Positions 35,666-43,793 of a stretch of DNA of 64,000 nucleotides are shown piece by piece. A program made the translations under genes and the position numbers. Numbering within the stretch: position 1 is the stretch's first letter; the number at the start of each line of letters is the position of its first letter. Location: assembly GCF_003346815.1 (NCBI RefSeq), contig NZ_CP031217.1, forward strand, positions 62,001 to 126,000. Direction: 5' to 3'. The notes below the pieces were generated by a model. It searched no databases. It saw only the letters and a program-made list of their open reading frames with translations, and was not told where the DNA came from. This stretch comes from Halarcobacter bivalviorum. Lineage in GTDB: Bacteria > Campylobacterota > Campylobacteria > Campylobacterales > Arcobacteraceae.

Positions 35666-36335
35666 TTTTATAACCTGTTCCTGATAGATTTATAATCAAA
35701 TCCTTTGGTATTTTTATTTTTAAATTTTTGATAAGAGTTTTTAAAGCATCTTTACTCATTCCACTATCATACCAAACAAAATTTTCTATCTCTTCATATG
35801 TGACAAATCTATTTCTATTTTTAAGCAATAAAGAGAGTAAATCTAACTCTTTTTTTCTTAGTTTAACTATTTCCTTATTTTTAAATAGTGTTTGATTAAA
35901 ACTGTCAAAAGTTGTATTTTCATCTAGTTTTATAATATTTGAATCAGAAGTTTTTAAACTCTTTAAACATATTTCAAGAGCTTTTTTTAACTCCTCTTCA
36001 CAAATAGGTTTAGTAAGATATTTTACTAATTGTAATTCAATAGCTTCAAAAAGGTACTCTTTTGTGGAAAAAGCAGAGAGAATAATTACTTGAGTCTGTT
36101 TATCTTTTTGTCTAATTCTTTTAACAAACTCCAAACCATTTAATTTAGGCATTTGAATATCCGTAATTATGATATGAGGTTTTTGTTTTTCATAAATTTT
36201 TAAAGCACTTAAAGCATCACTTGCTTCATAAATCTCATCAAAATAGTTTTCTAGGTACTCAACCCCGTTTTCTCGGGCTATATCATCATCTTCTACATAT
36301 AATAGTTTTATATTTTTAGTATCTTTCTTTTGCAT
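35652..36335 (-). CDS. OmpR/PhoB-family response regulator
   Basis: A 227-residue regulator: receiver domain with acidic EDDD near residue 15, phospho-Asp in IIITDIQMPKLNG near 58 and Lys in KPICEEE, then a winged helix with RKKELDLLSLLLKN and the terminal GTGYKIELG. It is paired with the overlapping kinase gene downstream. It is divergent from the phosphomannomutase gene. Target genes are unknown. Confidence 0.92.
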   Translation of the reverse strand: MQKKDTKNIKLLYVEDDDIARENGVEYLENYFDEIYEASDALSALKIYEKQKPHIIITDIQMPKLNGLEFVKRIRQKDKQTQVIILSAFSTKEYLFEAIELQLVKYLTKPICEEELKKALEICLKSLKTSDSNIIKLDENTTFDSFNQTLFKNKEIVKLRKKELDLLSLLLKNRNRFVTYEEIENFVWYDSGMSKDALKTLIKNLKIKIPKDLIINLSGTGYKIELG

Positions 36336-36408
36336 ATATTATTATATCTCTTAATTTCTTTACTACTCAATAATTGCTATAATTTCCAAAATTTTTTTAA
36401 GGGTCTAT

Positions 36409-37815
36409 ATGGTAAAAAAATCAATCTTTAGAGAGTATGATATTAGGGGAATTGTAGGGAGTGAATTAAATAAAGAATCAGTAAAACTTATTGGATACTT
36501 TTTTGGTAAAAAAGTATTTGATAAATTTAAAGAGAATTCTTACATTGCAATTGGTTATGATGCAAGAACTCACTCTCCAGAACTTTTCTCATATTTAGCA
36601 AGTGGATTAAATGCTGCTGGTTGTAAAGTTCTAAATATGCAAATGGTTGCAACAGGAATAAACTATTTTGCAAACTATCAAACATTTGAAATAGAAAATA
36701 AAAAAATAACACCTTGTGCTTCAATAATGATTACAGGAAGTCATAATCCAAGTGAATATAATGGCTTTAAAATCACATTTGATAAAAAACCATTTTTTGC
36801 TGAAGAGATTTACTCTTTAGGTGATGAGATAATTGCTTCAAACATAGAAATTGAAGATAATGATAAAGCCTTTGAAATAGATGTAAAATCTTTATATATT
36901 GATTTTATGCTAAAAGAATTCTCAGCTTTAAAAGCAATGAAAGAGAAGATAATCATAGATTGTGGAAATGGTGTTGCTGATACTGTTTTAACTCAAATAC
37001 TAGATAAATTAGAATTAAACTATGAAGGTTTATATTGCAAACCAGATGGAACATTCCCTAACCATCATCCTGACCCAAGTGAAGAAAAAAATTTAAAAGA
37101 TATAAAAGAGAAGCTAAAAGGTGACTTTGAGTATGGTTTTGCCTATGATGGAGATGCAGATAGAATAGCTTTTTTAACTAAAAAACATAATGTTAAAGGT
37201 GATATTATGGCTCTTTTATTCTCTAAAAATATTGAAAATCCAGTAGTAGTTGGTGAAGTTAAATGTACACAAGTGATGTATGATTTAATAAATGAAAGAG
37301 GTTCTGCTCATATGTATAAAACAGGGCACTCAAATCTAAAAGTTAAACTAAAAGAAGTAAATGCTCATCTAGCAGCTGAGGTTTCAGGACATATTTTCTT
37401 TAATGATAGATATTATGGTTTTGATGATGCTATTTATGCAACTTTTAGAGTTTTAGAATTAATTAAAAATGGAATGGATATTGATAAAGAAGTAGAAGCT
37501 TTACCTAAAACTTTTTCAACTGAAGAGATAAAAGTAGAAACAACAGAAGAAGAGAAATTTTTATTAATAGATAAATTAAAAGAACTTCTAAAAAATCCAC
37601 CAAAAGAGTTCCCAAAAATTAGAGATATTATTGATGTTGATGGAGTAAGAGTTATTTTTGATAAAGGTTGGGGATTAGTAAGAGCTTCAAATACTACGCC
37701 AGTTCTTGTAACAAGATTTGAATCAACTGATGAAAATGAAGCAAAAGAGTATGAAAAACAATTAAATAATTTAATAAGAGAAGCAAAAAATGAACTTAGT
37801 AGCACTGCAAACTAA
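36409..37815 (+). CDS. Phosphomannomutase/phosphoglucomutase
   Basis: The 468-residue enzyme has all four alpha-D-phosphohexomutase landmarks: FREYDIRGIVG at the start, the active serine in TGSHNPSEYNGFK near residue 110, the metal loop DGDADR near 247, and the sugar-binding GEVSGH-type segment AAEVSGHIFF near 325. It interconverts mannose- or glucose-6- and 1-phosphates for surface polysaccharide synthesis. A TATAAT box lies at about 36379-36384. Its 3' end overlaps the nitrilase gene by 26 bases. Confidence 0.94.
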   Translation: MVKKSIFREYDIRGIVGSELNKESVKLIGYFFGKKVFDKFKENSYIAIGYDARTHSPELFSYLASGLNAAGCKVLNMQMVATGINYFANYQTFEIENKKITPCASIMITGSHNPSEYNGFKITFDKKPFFAEEIYSLGDEIIASNIEIEDNDKAFEIDVKSLYIDFMLKEFSALKAMKEKIIIDCGNGVADTVLTQILDKLELNYEGLYCKPDGTFPNHHPDPSEEKNLKDIKEKLKGDFEYGFAYDGDADRIAFLTKKHNVKGDIMALLFSKNIENPVVVGEVKCTQVMYDLINERGSAHMYKTGHSNLKVKLKEVNAHLAAEVSGHIFFNDRYYGFDDAIYATFRVLELIKNGMDIDKEVEALPKTFSTEEIKVETTEEEKFLLIDKLKELLKNPPKEFPKIRDIIDVDGVRVIFDKGWGLVRASNTTPVLVTRFESTDENEAKEYEKQLNNLIREAKNELSSTAN

Positions 37816-38512
37816 AACTACAGAAGACTTTAAACAAAATCTAAAAAATTTAAAAGAACTAATAAACTCTTGTGAGGAGGGTTCTTTTATTTTAGCTCCT
37901 GAAGTATGTCTTACTGGATTTGCATATGAAAGAATGGATGAAGCAGCAGAATTTGCAGAAAAAGCAATAAAAAAATTAAAAAAATATTCAGAAAATAAAA
38001 CTATAGCAATAACTCTTATTGAGAAAGAGGATATTGAGTTTTATAATACTTTATACATCTTTCATAATAAAAAAATTGTACATACTCAATCAAAACATAA
38101 GCTTTTCCCTTTAGGAGAAGAACCTGATTATTTTACAAAAGGTAAACTAGACAATATGAAAATTATTGAGATTGATGGAATAAAAGTAGCTACTCTAATT
38201 TGTTTTGAAGTACGATTTCCTAAATTTTGGTTAAAAGTATTAGGTGCAGATTTAATTTTAAATCCTTCAATGTGGGGAGTAAAAAGAAAAAATCATTTTG
38301 AAACAATGACAAAAGCTCTTGCTGTAGCAAATCAATGTTATGTATTAACAGCAAATGGGGCTGATGATAATATGGCAAAAGGTAGTGGAATAATTACTCC
38401 TTGGGGAGATGAAATAAGAGATGATTCAAAAAATAAAATAGAGCATGAGATGAATCTTTCTGAAATTAAAAAAATAAGAAAATATATCGATATAGGATTA
38501 AAGAAAAAATGA
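37790..38512 (+). CDS. Carbon-nitrogen hydrolase (nitrilase superfamily)
   Basis: A 240-residue C-N hydrolase with the Glu-Lys-Cys triad: Glu in FILAPEVCLTGF near residue 37, Lys in SKHKLFPLGEE near 102, and Cys in TLICFEVRFPKFW near 138. Such enzymes cleave omega-amides or related small amides. Start inside the mutase gene and 4-base overlap with the phosphatase gene indicate a coupled operon. The substrate is unknown; omega-amidase activity is possible. Confidence 0.88.
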   Translation: MNLVALQTKTTEDFKQNLKNLKELINSCEEGSFILAPEVCLTGFAYERMDEAAEFAEKAIKKLKKYSENKTIAITLIEKEDIEFYNTLYIFHNKKIVHTQSKHKLFPLGEEPDYFTKGKLDNMKIIEIDGIKVATLICFEVRFPKFWLKVLGADLILNPSMWGVKRKNHFETMTKALAVANQCYVLTANGADDNMAKGSGIITPWGDEIRDDSKNKIEHEMNLSEIKKIRKYIDIGLKKK

Positions 38513-38955
38513 GTAAATCAATAATTTTTGTTTGCTTAGGAAATATCTGTAGATCTCCTTTAGCAGAAGGAATTGCTAAAGATTATATAAAGAGTAAAAA
38601 TCTTGATATTTATATAGAAAGTGCTGGAACTGGAAGTTGGCATATAGGAGAAGCCCCTTGTGAAAACTCTATTAAAGTAGCAAAACAAAATGGTATTGAT
38701 ATTTCAGCACAAAGAGCAAGGCAGATAAAAACAGAAGACTTTAAAAAATTTGATTATGTAATTGGTCTTGATAATTCCAACATAGAAAACTTAAAAAAGC
38801 TTGGTTTTAAAAATGTTTTAAAACTAGGAGACTATGGTTTTAATGGAGAAGATGTTCCTGACCCATATTTTTTTGAAGGATTCGAAGGCTTTGATAAAGT
38901 CTTTTCAATGATTGATTTTTGTGTCAAAAACTTTATTGATAATTTAAAAAGTTAA
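38509..38955 (+). CDS. Low-molecular-weight protein tyrosine phosphatase
   Basis: A 148-residue phosphatase with the N-terminal P-loop VCLGNICRSPLAEG (nucleophile Cys and the CX5R pattern) and the general-acid loop DVPDPYF near residue 120. It removes phosphate from protein tyrosine, often regulating polysaccharide export, which agrees with its co-transcription with a phosphomannomutase. It ends in a perfect terminator that starts within its last codons. Confidence 0.92.
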   Translation: MSKSIIFVCLGNICRSPLAEGIAKDYIKSKNLDIYIESAGTGSWHIGEAPCENSIKVAKQNGIDISAQRARQIKTEDFKKFDYVIGLDNSNIENLKKLGFKNVLKLGDYGFNGEDVPDPYFFEGFEGFDKVFSMIDFCVKNFIDNLKS

Positions 38956-38980
38956 TTTTTTTAAAAAAATTAACTTTTTT
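38946..38980 (+). terminator. Perfect hairpin terminator after the phosphatase
   Basis: AAAAAGTTAATTTTTTT pairs with AAAAAAATTAACTTTTT, a 17-bp perfect inverted repeat with T tract. The gene's TAA lies inside the left arm. Confidence 0.85.
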
Positions 38981-39111
38981 ATACTCTCTTTTTCAATTTT
39001 TCAAAATTACAATTAAAAAAAATACCCTTACAAATACCTATAAAAAGCCACTTCTTTATTTGAAAAAATCACTTTAAGAAAACTTTCAGTTTATTTCCTT
39101 TTTTTTGGATT

Positions 39112-39117
39112 TATAAT
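39112..39117 (+). promoter_or_regulatory. -10 box for the structured-leader transcript
   Basis: TATAAT preceded by an AT-rich tract with runs of T (39090-39107), the usual Campylobacterota housekeeping pattern. A start near 39124 would give a leader of about 135 bases holding the RNA motif copy A before the ATG at 39261. Apart from the terminator and this leader, I see nothing else in 38981-39260. Confidence 0.6.
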
Positions 39118-39143
39118 TGCAAAGTAGAATAAGGAAATGTCTA

Positions 39144-39228
39144 ATATATGAAAACTCAATAAAGCATTTGGCCGTGCATTTAAAGTTTTCGCTTTTGGTG
39201 TACTTGACTTTTTCAGGTACGTGTATAT
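39144..39228 (+). ncRNA. Structured RNA motif, copy A (leader of Cys-rich protein gene)
   Basis: Helix P1 pairs GAAAACT (39150-39156) with AGTTTTC (39184-39190). Its loop holds the conserved block AAAGCATTTGGCCGTGCATT. Three bases on, TTTGGTGTACTT leads into helix P2, GTACTTGA (39200-39207) with TCAGGTAC (39213-39220). Flanking AATATAT and TGTATATT can close a basal helix, making a three-way junction. The block and helices recur at 41996-42075 with different pairing bases in P1. It lies in the leader of the gene at 39261 and lacks a T tract, so a cis-acting element is likelier than an independent sRNA. I do not recognise a known family. Confidence 0.6.
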
Positions 39229-39260
39229 TAAAAGTCTTTGTTATTTTAGGAGACGTATAA

Positions 39261-39506
39261 ATGTTTAAAAAAATTGCTATTTTAGCTTTTTTATCTCTTG
39301 CAGTATTAAATGCAAATACAGATATTGATAAAACATTAGAAGATAAATATGCTTCTTGTGAAAAACTTTATGATGATTGTCTAACTCAATGTGAAGACAA
39401 AGAGATTCCTTTTGAGAAGTGTAGTGCTCAATGTGAAACAAAATTATATAACTGTCAATCAGAAATTGAAGAGACAATAGAAGAAAAACAAGAGGCTACA
39501 AACTAA
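39261..39506 (+). CDS. Small cysteine-rich periplasmic protein
   Basis: An 81-residue protein with a Sec signal (MFKKIAILAFLSLAVLNA, cut near residue 18). The mature part has six cysteines, in the pattern YASCEKLYDDCLTQC, then EKCSAQCETKLYNC, spaced like a pair of CxxxxxxCxxxC helical hairpins that could form disulfides or bind metal. The tail is Glu/Lys rich. It has its own promoter and the structured leader copy A; AGGAGA precedes the ATG. I do not recognise the family. Similarity in spacing to twin-CX9C-like proteins is only superficial. Confidence 0.75.
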   Translation: MFKKIAILAFLSLAVLNANTDIDKTLEDKYASCEKLYDDCLTQCEDKEIPFEKCSAQCETKLYNCQSEIEETIEEKQEATN

Positions 39507-39515
39507 TAAAATTAA

Positions 39516-39548
39516 TTACCTTATTCTACACGATTTTTAATAAGGTAA
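39516..39548 (+). promoter_or_regulatory. Hairpin covering the ribosome site of the peptidase gene
   Basis: TTACCTTATT and AATAAGGTAA are perfect 10-bp arms around a 13-base loop. The right arm contains AAGG, the only ribosome site of the gene starting at 39553, so the folded RNA would block its translation. No T run follows. It may act as a translational switch, thermometer-like element or weak terminator. Confidence 0.5.
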
Positions 39549-39552
39549 TAAA

Positions 39553-40671
39553 ATGAAGTTTAGAAAGTTATCTATTCAAAAGTCTAGTGAATTAATAGAA
39601 AATATAGAGAATTTCACAGCTTTTTTAGATACGTTAAAACAGTTAATTAGAGTTCCATCTGTAATTGGATATGAACACTCATTTTTCTTATATTTAAAAA
39701 GAGAATTAGATGAGTTAGGAATAAAAACTCTATATTATGATGGGATTTTAGTTGCACAAGGAAATGAGCCAAATAGTGGAATGCTAAGTGCTCATATTGA
39801 TAGACACGGATTAGTTTGCACGGGACCAAATGAGTTTCAGTTTGCAGCGTTTCAAAGTAAAAACAGAATTGATTTAACAGGAAACTCTGTATCAGAACAG
39901 ACTTATCAAACTATTGCATCTAGGTTTATTAATCAACAAGTTCAAGCTTATGAACCTTGGTCTGGAAGTTATTTGGGAATAGGACAAATAACTGAAGTTT
40001 ATATGAATGAACAAATTAACAACTTAATGTTTAAAATAGAGGGTCTAGAACACCTTTTACCAGGAACACCAGTTGCTTTTGTTGATAAGTTAGAGATAAA
40101 TGATGAATTAATAAGCGCACAGTTAGATAACGTAATTTCTGCAGCAATAATTATTTATTTATATCAAAATGGTTACCAGGGTACAGCTTTTTTCACTGCA
40201 CAAGAAGAAGCAGGAAGAAGTTGGAGGTTTGTATATGATTGGTTTAAAAAAAATCAGATAACAACTTCAGAGTTATTGGTTTTAGATACAAGTCCATATA
40301 ACACAAGAATTGAGGCAGAACTTCAAGATGTAGTTTTAAGAAATAGAGATGCAAATGCAAGGTTTAAATCTCCATTATTAAAGCTTTTAAAGAATTTTTG
40401 TCATAAGAACAATATAGATTTTTCTTGTAAAGATAGTTTTATTCAAGAGAAAAATAAAAAGTTAAGTGCAGAGAATCTTCCATTGCTCTCTTTAGGAAGT
40501 ACAGAATTAGGAAGAATAGTAAAAGAGTCAAAAGGCTCAATACAAGGAACAACTTTACAAATTCCTACTACTGGTTACCATACAGTAGAAGAAACAGCAA
40601 CTGTAAAGTCAATTAAAAGTGTATTATATATATTAAAAAGTTTACTAATTAAGAATGAGAGTAATATATGA
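39553..40671 (+). CDS. M42-family metallopeptidase (aminopeptidase-like), partner of RimK
   Basis: The 372-residue protein has the metal-binding order of M42/M28-type peptidases: His81 and Asp83 in [10 protein letters not shown], Asp in [10 protein letters not shown] near 193, the Glu pair in TAQEEAG near 218, Asp in LVLDTSPY near 247 and His in TGYHTVEET near 352. These enzymes are cytoplasmic dinuclear-metal aminopeptidases, several of them acting on Glu or Asp. The gene overlaps rimK by 4 bases, so a link to trimming of glutamate tails is attractive but inferred. Its ribosome site is inside a hairpin (39516-39548). Confidence 0.82.
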   Translation: MKFRKLSIQKSSELIENIENFTAFLDTLKQLIRVPSVIGYEHSFFLYLKRELDELGIKTLYYDGILVAQGNEPNSGMLSAHIDRHGLVCTGPNEFQFAAFQSKNRIDLTGNSVSEQTYQTIASRFINQQVQAYEPWSGSYLGIGQITEVYMNEQINNLMFKIEGLEHLLPGTPVAFVDKLEINDELISAQLDNVISAAIIIYLYQNGYQGTAFFTAQEEAGRSWRFVYDWFKKNQITTSELLVLDTSPYNTRIEAELQDVVLRNRDANARFKSPLLKLLKNFCHKNNIDFSCKDSFIQEKNKKLSAENLPLLSLGSTELGRIVKESKGSIQGTTLQIPTTGYHTVEETATVKSIKSVLYILKSLLIKNESNI

Positions 40672-41573
40672 AAATTGGGATTTTATCAAGAAATTCAGAG
40701 TTATATTCAACAAAAAGATTAGTTGAAGCTTGTGAGCAAAAAGGTCATACAGTAGAGATAATAGATACTCTATCTTGTTATATGAATATAACTTCTAGTA
40801 ATCCTAAAATTCACTATAAAGGTAGAATTTTAGATGAATTTGATGCAATTATTCCAAGAATTGGTTCTGATATAACTTTTTATGGAACAAGTGTAGTAAG
40901 GCAGTTTGAGATGATGGGAGTTTATACTCTTAATAAATCAATTGCAATTACAAGATCAAGGGATAAACTAAGATCAATGCAAATTCTAGCTGGACATAAT
41001 GTAAACCTACCAATTACAGGTTATGCAAGTTCTGCTGATGATATAAAAGATTTAATTGAAATGGTTGGAGGAGCTCCTTTAGTTGTAAAACTATTAGAAG
41101 GAACTCAAGGGCTAGGTGTAGTTTTAGCTGAAACAAATAAAGCAGCAGAGAGTGTTCTTGGTGCTTTTATGGAGCTAAAGGCAAATATTTTAGTTCAAGA
41201 GTATGTAAGAGAAGCACAAGGTGCTGATATTAGATGCTTTGTAATCAATGATAAAGTTGTTGCTGCAATAAAAAGGCAAGCTGCTGAAGGTGAGTTTAGG
41301 TCAAACCTTCATAGAGGTGGAACAGCAAGTTTAATTGAGATTACAAATGAAGAAAAAGGTTTAGCTATTCAAGCTGCTAAAGTTTTAGGTTTAAGTGTTG
41401 CTGGCGTTGATATTTTAAGAACTCAACATGGTCCAGCAGTAATTGAAGTAAATTCATCTCCTGGATTAGAAGGAATTGAAACAGCTTCAGGTGTTGATGT
41501 TGCATCATTAATTGTTGAATATATTGAAGCAAATTCATATAAATCAAACAAAAAAAGAAAAAATCATTTATAG
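40668..41573 (+). CDS. rimK: RimK-type ATP-grasp glutamate ligase (S6 modification family)
   Basis: A 301-residue ATP-grasp ligase matching RimK: start [21 protein letters not shown], the ATP-binding [15 protein letters not shown] near residue 143, [18 protein letters not shown] near 180, and the metal-binding [14 protein letters not shown] near 262. RimK adds glutamates to the C-terminus of ribosomal protein S6. Here it is translationally coupled to an M42 peptidase and followed after 9 bases by an NTF2-like gene. The target in this organism is not shown by the sequence. Confidence 0.92.
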   Translation: MKIGILSRNSELYSTKRLVEACEQKGHTVEIIDTLSCYMNITSSNPKIHYKGRILDEFDAIIPRIGSDITFYGTSVVRQFEMMGVYTLNKSIAITRSRDKLRSMQILAGHNVNLPITGYASSADDIKDLIEMVGGAPLVVKLLEGTQGLGVVLAETNKAAESVLGAFMELKANILVQEYVREAQGADIRCFVINDKVVAAIKRQAAEGEFRSNLHRGGTASLIEITNEEKGLAIQAAKVLGLSVAGVDILRTQHGPAVIEVNSSPGLEGIETASGVDVASLIVEYIEANSYKSNKKRKNHL

Positions 41574-41582
41574 GTAGAGGAA

Positions 41583-41990
41583 GTGAAAACAAAATCTTAT
41601 AAAACACTAGTTAAAGAGTATTATGAAGAACTTTGGAATAAACACAATAAAGAGTATATAGATAAACTTTTTCATGATGATATAGAATTTCATGGTTCTT
41701 TAAACATTGATACAAAAGGTAAAAAAGAGTTTGAAGAGTATATGGATAAAGTTATAGCAGGTATTCCAAATCTTTATCATGGTATTGAAATTATGGTTGA
41801 AGAGAATAATACAATTGCGGTAAAAGCTGTATATAATGGAACACACAAAGGCGAACTATTTGGTTTTGAAGCAACAAATAATAGAGTTAAATATAATGGT
41901 GCTTCATTTTTCAAATTTAATGAAGACAAGATAGTAAGTATTTGGGTTTTAGGTGATTTAGCAACACTTCACAAGCAGCTAAAAAAATAG
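41583..41990 (+). CDS. NTF2/SnoaL-like small protein
   Basis: A 135-residue protein with the SnoaL/NTF2-like pattern: YYEELWNKHNKEYIDKLFHDDIEFHG at the start, a middle helix, and strands KAVYNGTHKGELFGFEATNNRV ending with ISIWVLGDL-type sequence. Such folds bind small ligands or act as cyclases or isomerases. GTG start behind GAGGA with very short spacing; no other start fits. It is the last gene of the peptidase-rimK unit. Confidence 0.75.
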   Translation: MKTKSYKTLVKEYYEELWNKHNKEYIDKLFHDDIEFHGSLNIDTKGKKEFEEYMDKVIAGIPNLYHGIEIMVEENNTIAVKAVYNGTHKGELFGFEATNNRVKYNGASFFKFNEDKIVSIWVLGDLATLHKQLKK

Positions 41991-41995
41991 AGACT

Positions 41996-42075
41996 CTGAA
42001 AACTTTAAAGCATTCGGCCGTGCATTTTTATAATGGTTTTCAGAATATTTGGTGTACTCCTTTAAAAGTGAGTAT
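41996..42075 (+). ncRNA. Structured RNA motif, copy B
   Basis: P1 pairs CTGAAAAC (41996-42003) with GTTTTCAG (42036-42043); its loop has AAAGCATTCGGCCGTGCATTT, identical to copy A but for one base. After four bases TTTGGTGTACT leads into P2, TACTC with GAGTA (42070-42074), extended inside by CTTT/AAAG. Directly behind, ATACT (42081-42085) could pair with AGTAT instead of P2, a possible alternative fold. It lies between the NTF2-like gene and two small unknown genes. The two P1 helices are extended at opposite ends while preserving pairing, which supports the fold. Confidence 0.6.
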
Positions 42076-42144
42076 TTTTCATACTAACAAAAAAACTTAG
42101 GTTTTTATTAATAGTAGTAGTTTGCTTCTATTCAAGGGATAAAA

Positions 42145-42372
42145 GTGGCAAGTTATTATGATGAATTCATAGATAAATATGAGTTTGAGAATCCTTTAAA
42201 TAGGATAGTATATGAGGTTGTTGATTGTATAAAACTAAGAAAAGATTATGCAAGTGCAGCAAATTTGATTTTACAAAATAAACTTACATTAGAAGATGTA
42301 GTTTTAAGAACAGTTAGATTATCGTTTAATGACTTTATTATTCTAGCTGATACATTAATTTCAAGGAAATAA
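42145..42372 (+). CDS. Small hypothetical protein downstream of RNA motif B
   Basis: A 75-residue, all-helical looking, charged protein (ASYYDEFIDKYEFENPLNRIV...). GTG start behind AAGGGAT. It lacks signal peptide, membrane segment and cysteines apart from one (VDCIKL). It begins about 70 bases after the RNA motif and is followed 1 base later by the next small gene, so both are in one unit. Function not recognised. Confidence 0.65.
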   Translation: MASYYDEFIDKYEFENPLNRIVYEVVDCIKLRKDYASAANLILQNKLTLEDVVLRTVRLSFNDFIILADTLISRK

Positions 42373-42373
42373 A

Positions 42374-42577
42374 ATGGTTGAATCATTTATCTATGAGTTA
42401 AGAGCTAATGATGTAAAAGAAGAACATATTGAGCAAATAATGAATAGAGTGAAAAATAGGTTAACAGAAGAGAATGTAGATTCTGAACTTCAAAAGTTAG
42501 GTTATGCAAAAATTTTTACTGTAGATTATGATGATTACGATGATTTTTATAATTATGATTTAGATGATGAGTCTTAA
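42374..42577 (+). CDS. Small acidic hypothetical protein
   Basis: A 67-residue protein with two predicted helices (VKEEHIEQIMNRVKNRL) and an extremely acidic, Tyr-rich tail (DYDDYDDFYNYDLDDES). It starts one base after the previous small gene behind AAGGAAAT, giving a clear two-gene unit downstream of RNA motif B. It could be a partner or inhibitor of the first protein; no family is recognised. Confidence 0.65.
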   Translation: MVESFIYELRANDVKEEHIEQIMNRVKNRLTEENVDSELQKLGYAKIFTVDYDDYDDFYNYDLDDES

Positions 42578-42592
42578 CTCATCATCTAGAAC

Positions 42593-43006
42593 TTATCTTA
42601 TTTTAGGGTTTTTAGAAAGATTCCTAGCTTCAACTATCCAATTTTCATTTTCAATTTGATTCTCTTCAAGTTTTAAATACTGTTCTATCCACTGACAATT
42701 CTTCTTATTCCATTCTGCAATTTGATCAAAATGAAAAATCCCAATCTCATTTAATTTTACTTCAAGATTTTTATCAATACCTTCAATCTCTTGTAAAGCA
42801 TCTTTCCCCATTGGTCTTGGCGCACTTCTAATTAGAGGTTTATTGTAGATATTGCTTTGTGCCCCAACATGAGAAATGGTATTAGCACTATAGATTGAAC
42901 TTTGGTTTTTTTCACCTACAAGTTTTCCAACAATAAATCCTATAAAGAAACCTATTAAGGCTGCAATAATTAAACATAAAACAATTTGTGATGCTATTTC
43001 TACCAT
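42593..43006 (-). CDS. Membrane-anchored protein with helix-hairpin-helix-like domain
   Basis: A 137-residue protein with one N-terminal membrane helix (IVLCLIIAALIGFFIGFIVG, residues 8-27), a short linker, and a C-terminal domain with LQEIEGIDKNLEVKLNEIGI near residues 77-96. This helix-hairpin-helix-like module, ending WNKKN..EQYLKLEENQIENENWIVEA, is also seen at the ends of NuoE-like and ribosomal L21-like proteins. Role unknown. The gene follows the OmpA-family gene by one base and is likely co-transcribed with it. Confidence 0.7.
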   Translation of the reverse strand: MVEIASQIVLCLIIAALIGFFIGFIVGKLVGEKNQSSIYSANTISHVGAQSNIYNKPLIRSAPRPMGKDALQEIEGIDKNLEVKLNEIGIFHFDQIAEWNKKNCQWIEQYLKLEENQIENENWIVEARNLSKNPKIR

Positions 43007-43007
43007 A

Positions 43008-43793
43008 TTATTCCTCTACTATATTAAATTCTACTCTTCTGTTAACTCTAGAGTAACCTTCTGCATTGTTTTCAACAAGTGGAATCTCTTCTCCATATCC
43101 CCTTGCTTTGATTTTATTTTTATCAAATCCATATGCTATCATCTGTTTTTTTACTGCAACTGCTCTACCAATAGAAACACCTAAATTATATTTTTTTGTA
43201 CCTGCTGCATCTGTATGCCCAGCAATTTCAATTTTTAGATTAGGATGATTTTTTAGCATTTTAACAACAGTGCTAATAGTATTTAAACTTTTTTTACTAA
43301 TTTCATTACTAGAATTTTGAAAAACAATTGGATATTTTGTAACATAATCTCTAATTCTGATTTGAAGAAGTTGTGTATTTATAGATAACTCTTCAATTGG
43401 TTTCTCATTTCCAGTTCTTTTATATCTTTTATCAGTTGTAATTAGAGGCTCATCTTCTGTTTTTTCTTCTACTGTAGTAGAACTAGTCTCTTCTTCTTTT
43501 ATCTCTTGAGTTATCTCTTTTTGTACTTCTACTTTTTCTTCATTTAAAGTTGTTGTATCTTTAGGAGTTTCACTCTCTTCTTTTATCTCTTCAGTTACTA
43601 TTTCTTCTTGAAGAGGTTCTTCTTTTATAGTCTCTTTAATCTCTTCCTTTTCAATACTCACAATTGTATTTGAAACAGGTTCAAGTTCAACAGAACTTCT
43701 TTTAGTTAATTTTTCTAGATGGGAATTTACACATAAAACAATTAATAAAATTAAAGATAAACATAAAAAAAATATTTTTTTTGCAGGACTCAT
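43008..43793 (-). CDS. OmpA-family protein with acidic/Glu-Lys-rich spacer
   Basis: The 261-residue protein has an N-terminal membrane anchor (about residues 6-25), a long low-complexity segment of Glu, Lys, Thr and Val repeats (about 40-125) and a C-terminal OmpA/MotB peptidoglycan-binding domain with AGHTDAAGTKKYNLGVS near 192 and RVEFNIVEE at the end. It probably ties the inner membrane to the cell wall, as TolA/Pal- or MotB-like proteins do. The small HhH-like membrane protein gene follows. Confidence 0.85.
   Translation of the reverse strand: MSPAKKIFFLCLSLILLIVLCVNSHLEKLTKRSSVELEPVSNTIVSIEKEEIKETIKEEPLQEEIVTEEIKEESETPKDTTTLNEEKVEVQKEITQEIKEEETSSTTVEEKTEDEPLITTDKRYKRTGNEKPIEELSINTQLLQIRIRDYVTKYPIVFQNSSNEISKKSLNTISTVVKMLKNHPNLKIEIAGHTDAAGTKKYNLGVSIGRAVAVKKQMIAYGFDKNKIKARGYGEEIPLVENNAEGYSRVNRRVEFNIVEE

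Noticed and set aside
38981-39111. Possible extra small gene between the phosphatase terminator and the RNA leader
   Set aside because: No frame with a ribosome site; the stretch is A/T tracts typical of an upstream promoter region.
41996-42075. RNA motif B as the transcription terminator of the NTF2-like gene
   Set aside because: P1 and P2 lack a T tract at the right distance, and the same conserved loop blocks occur in copy A inside a gene leader.
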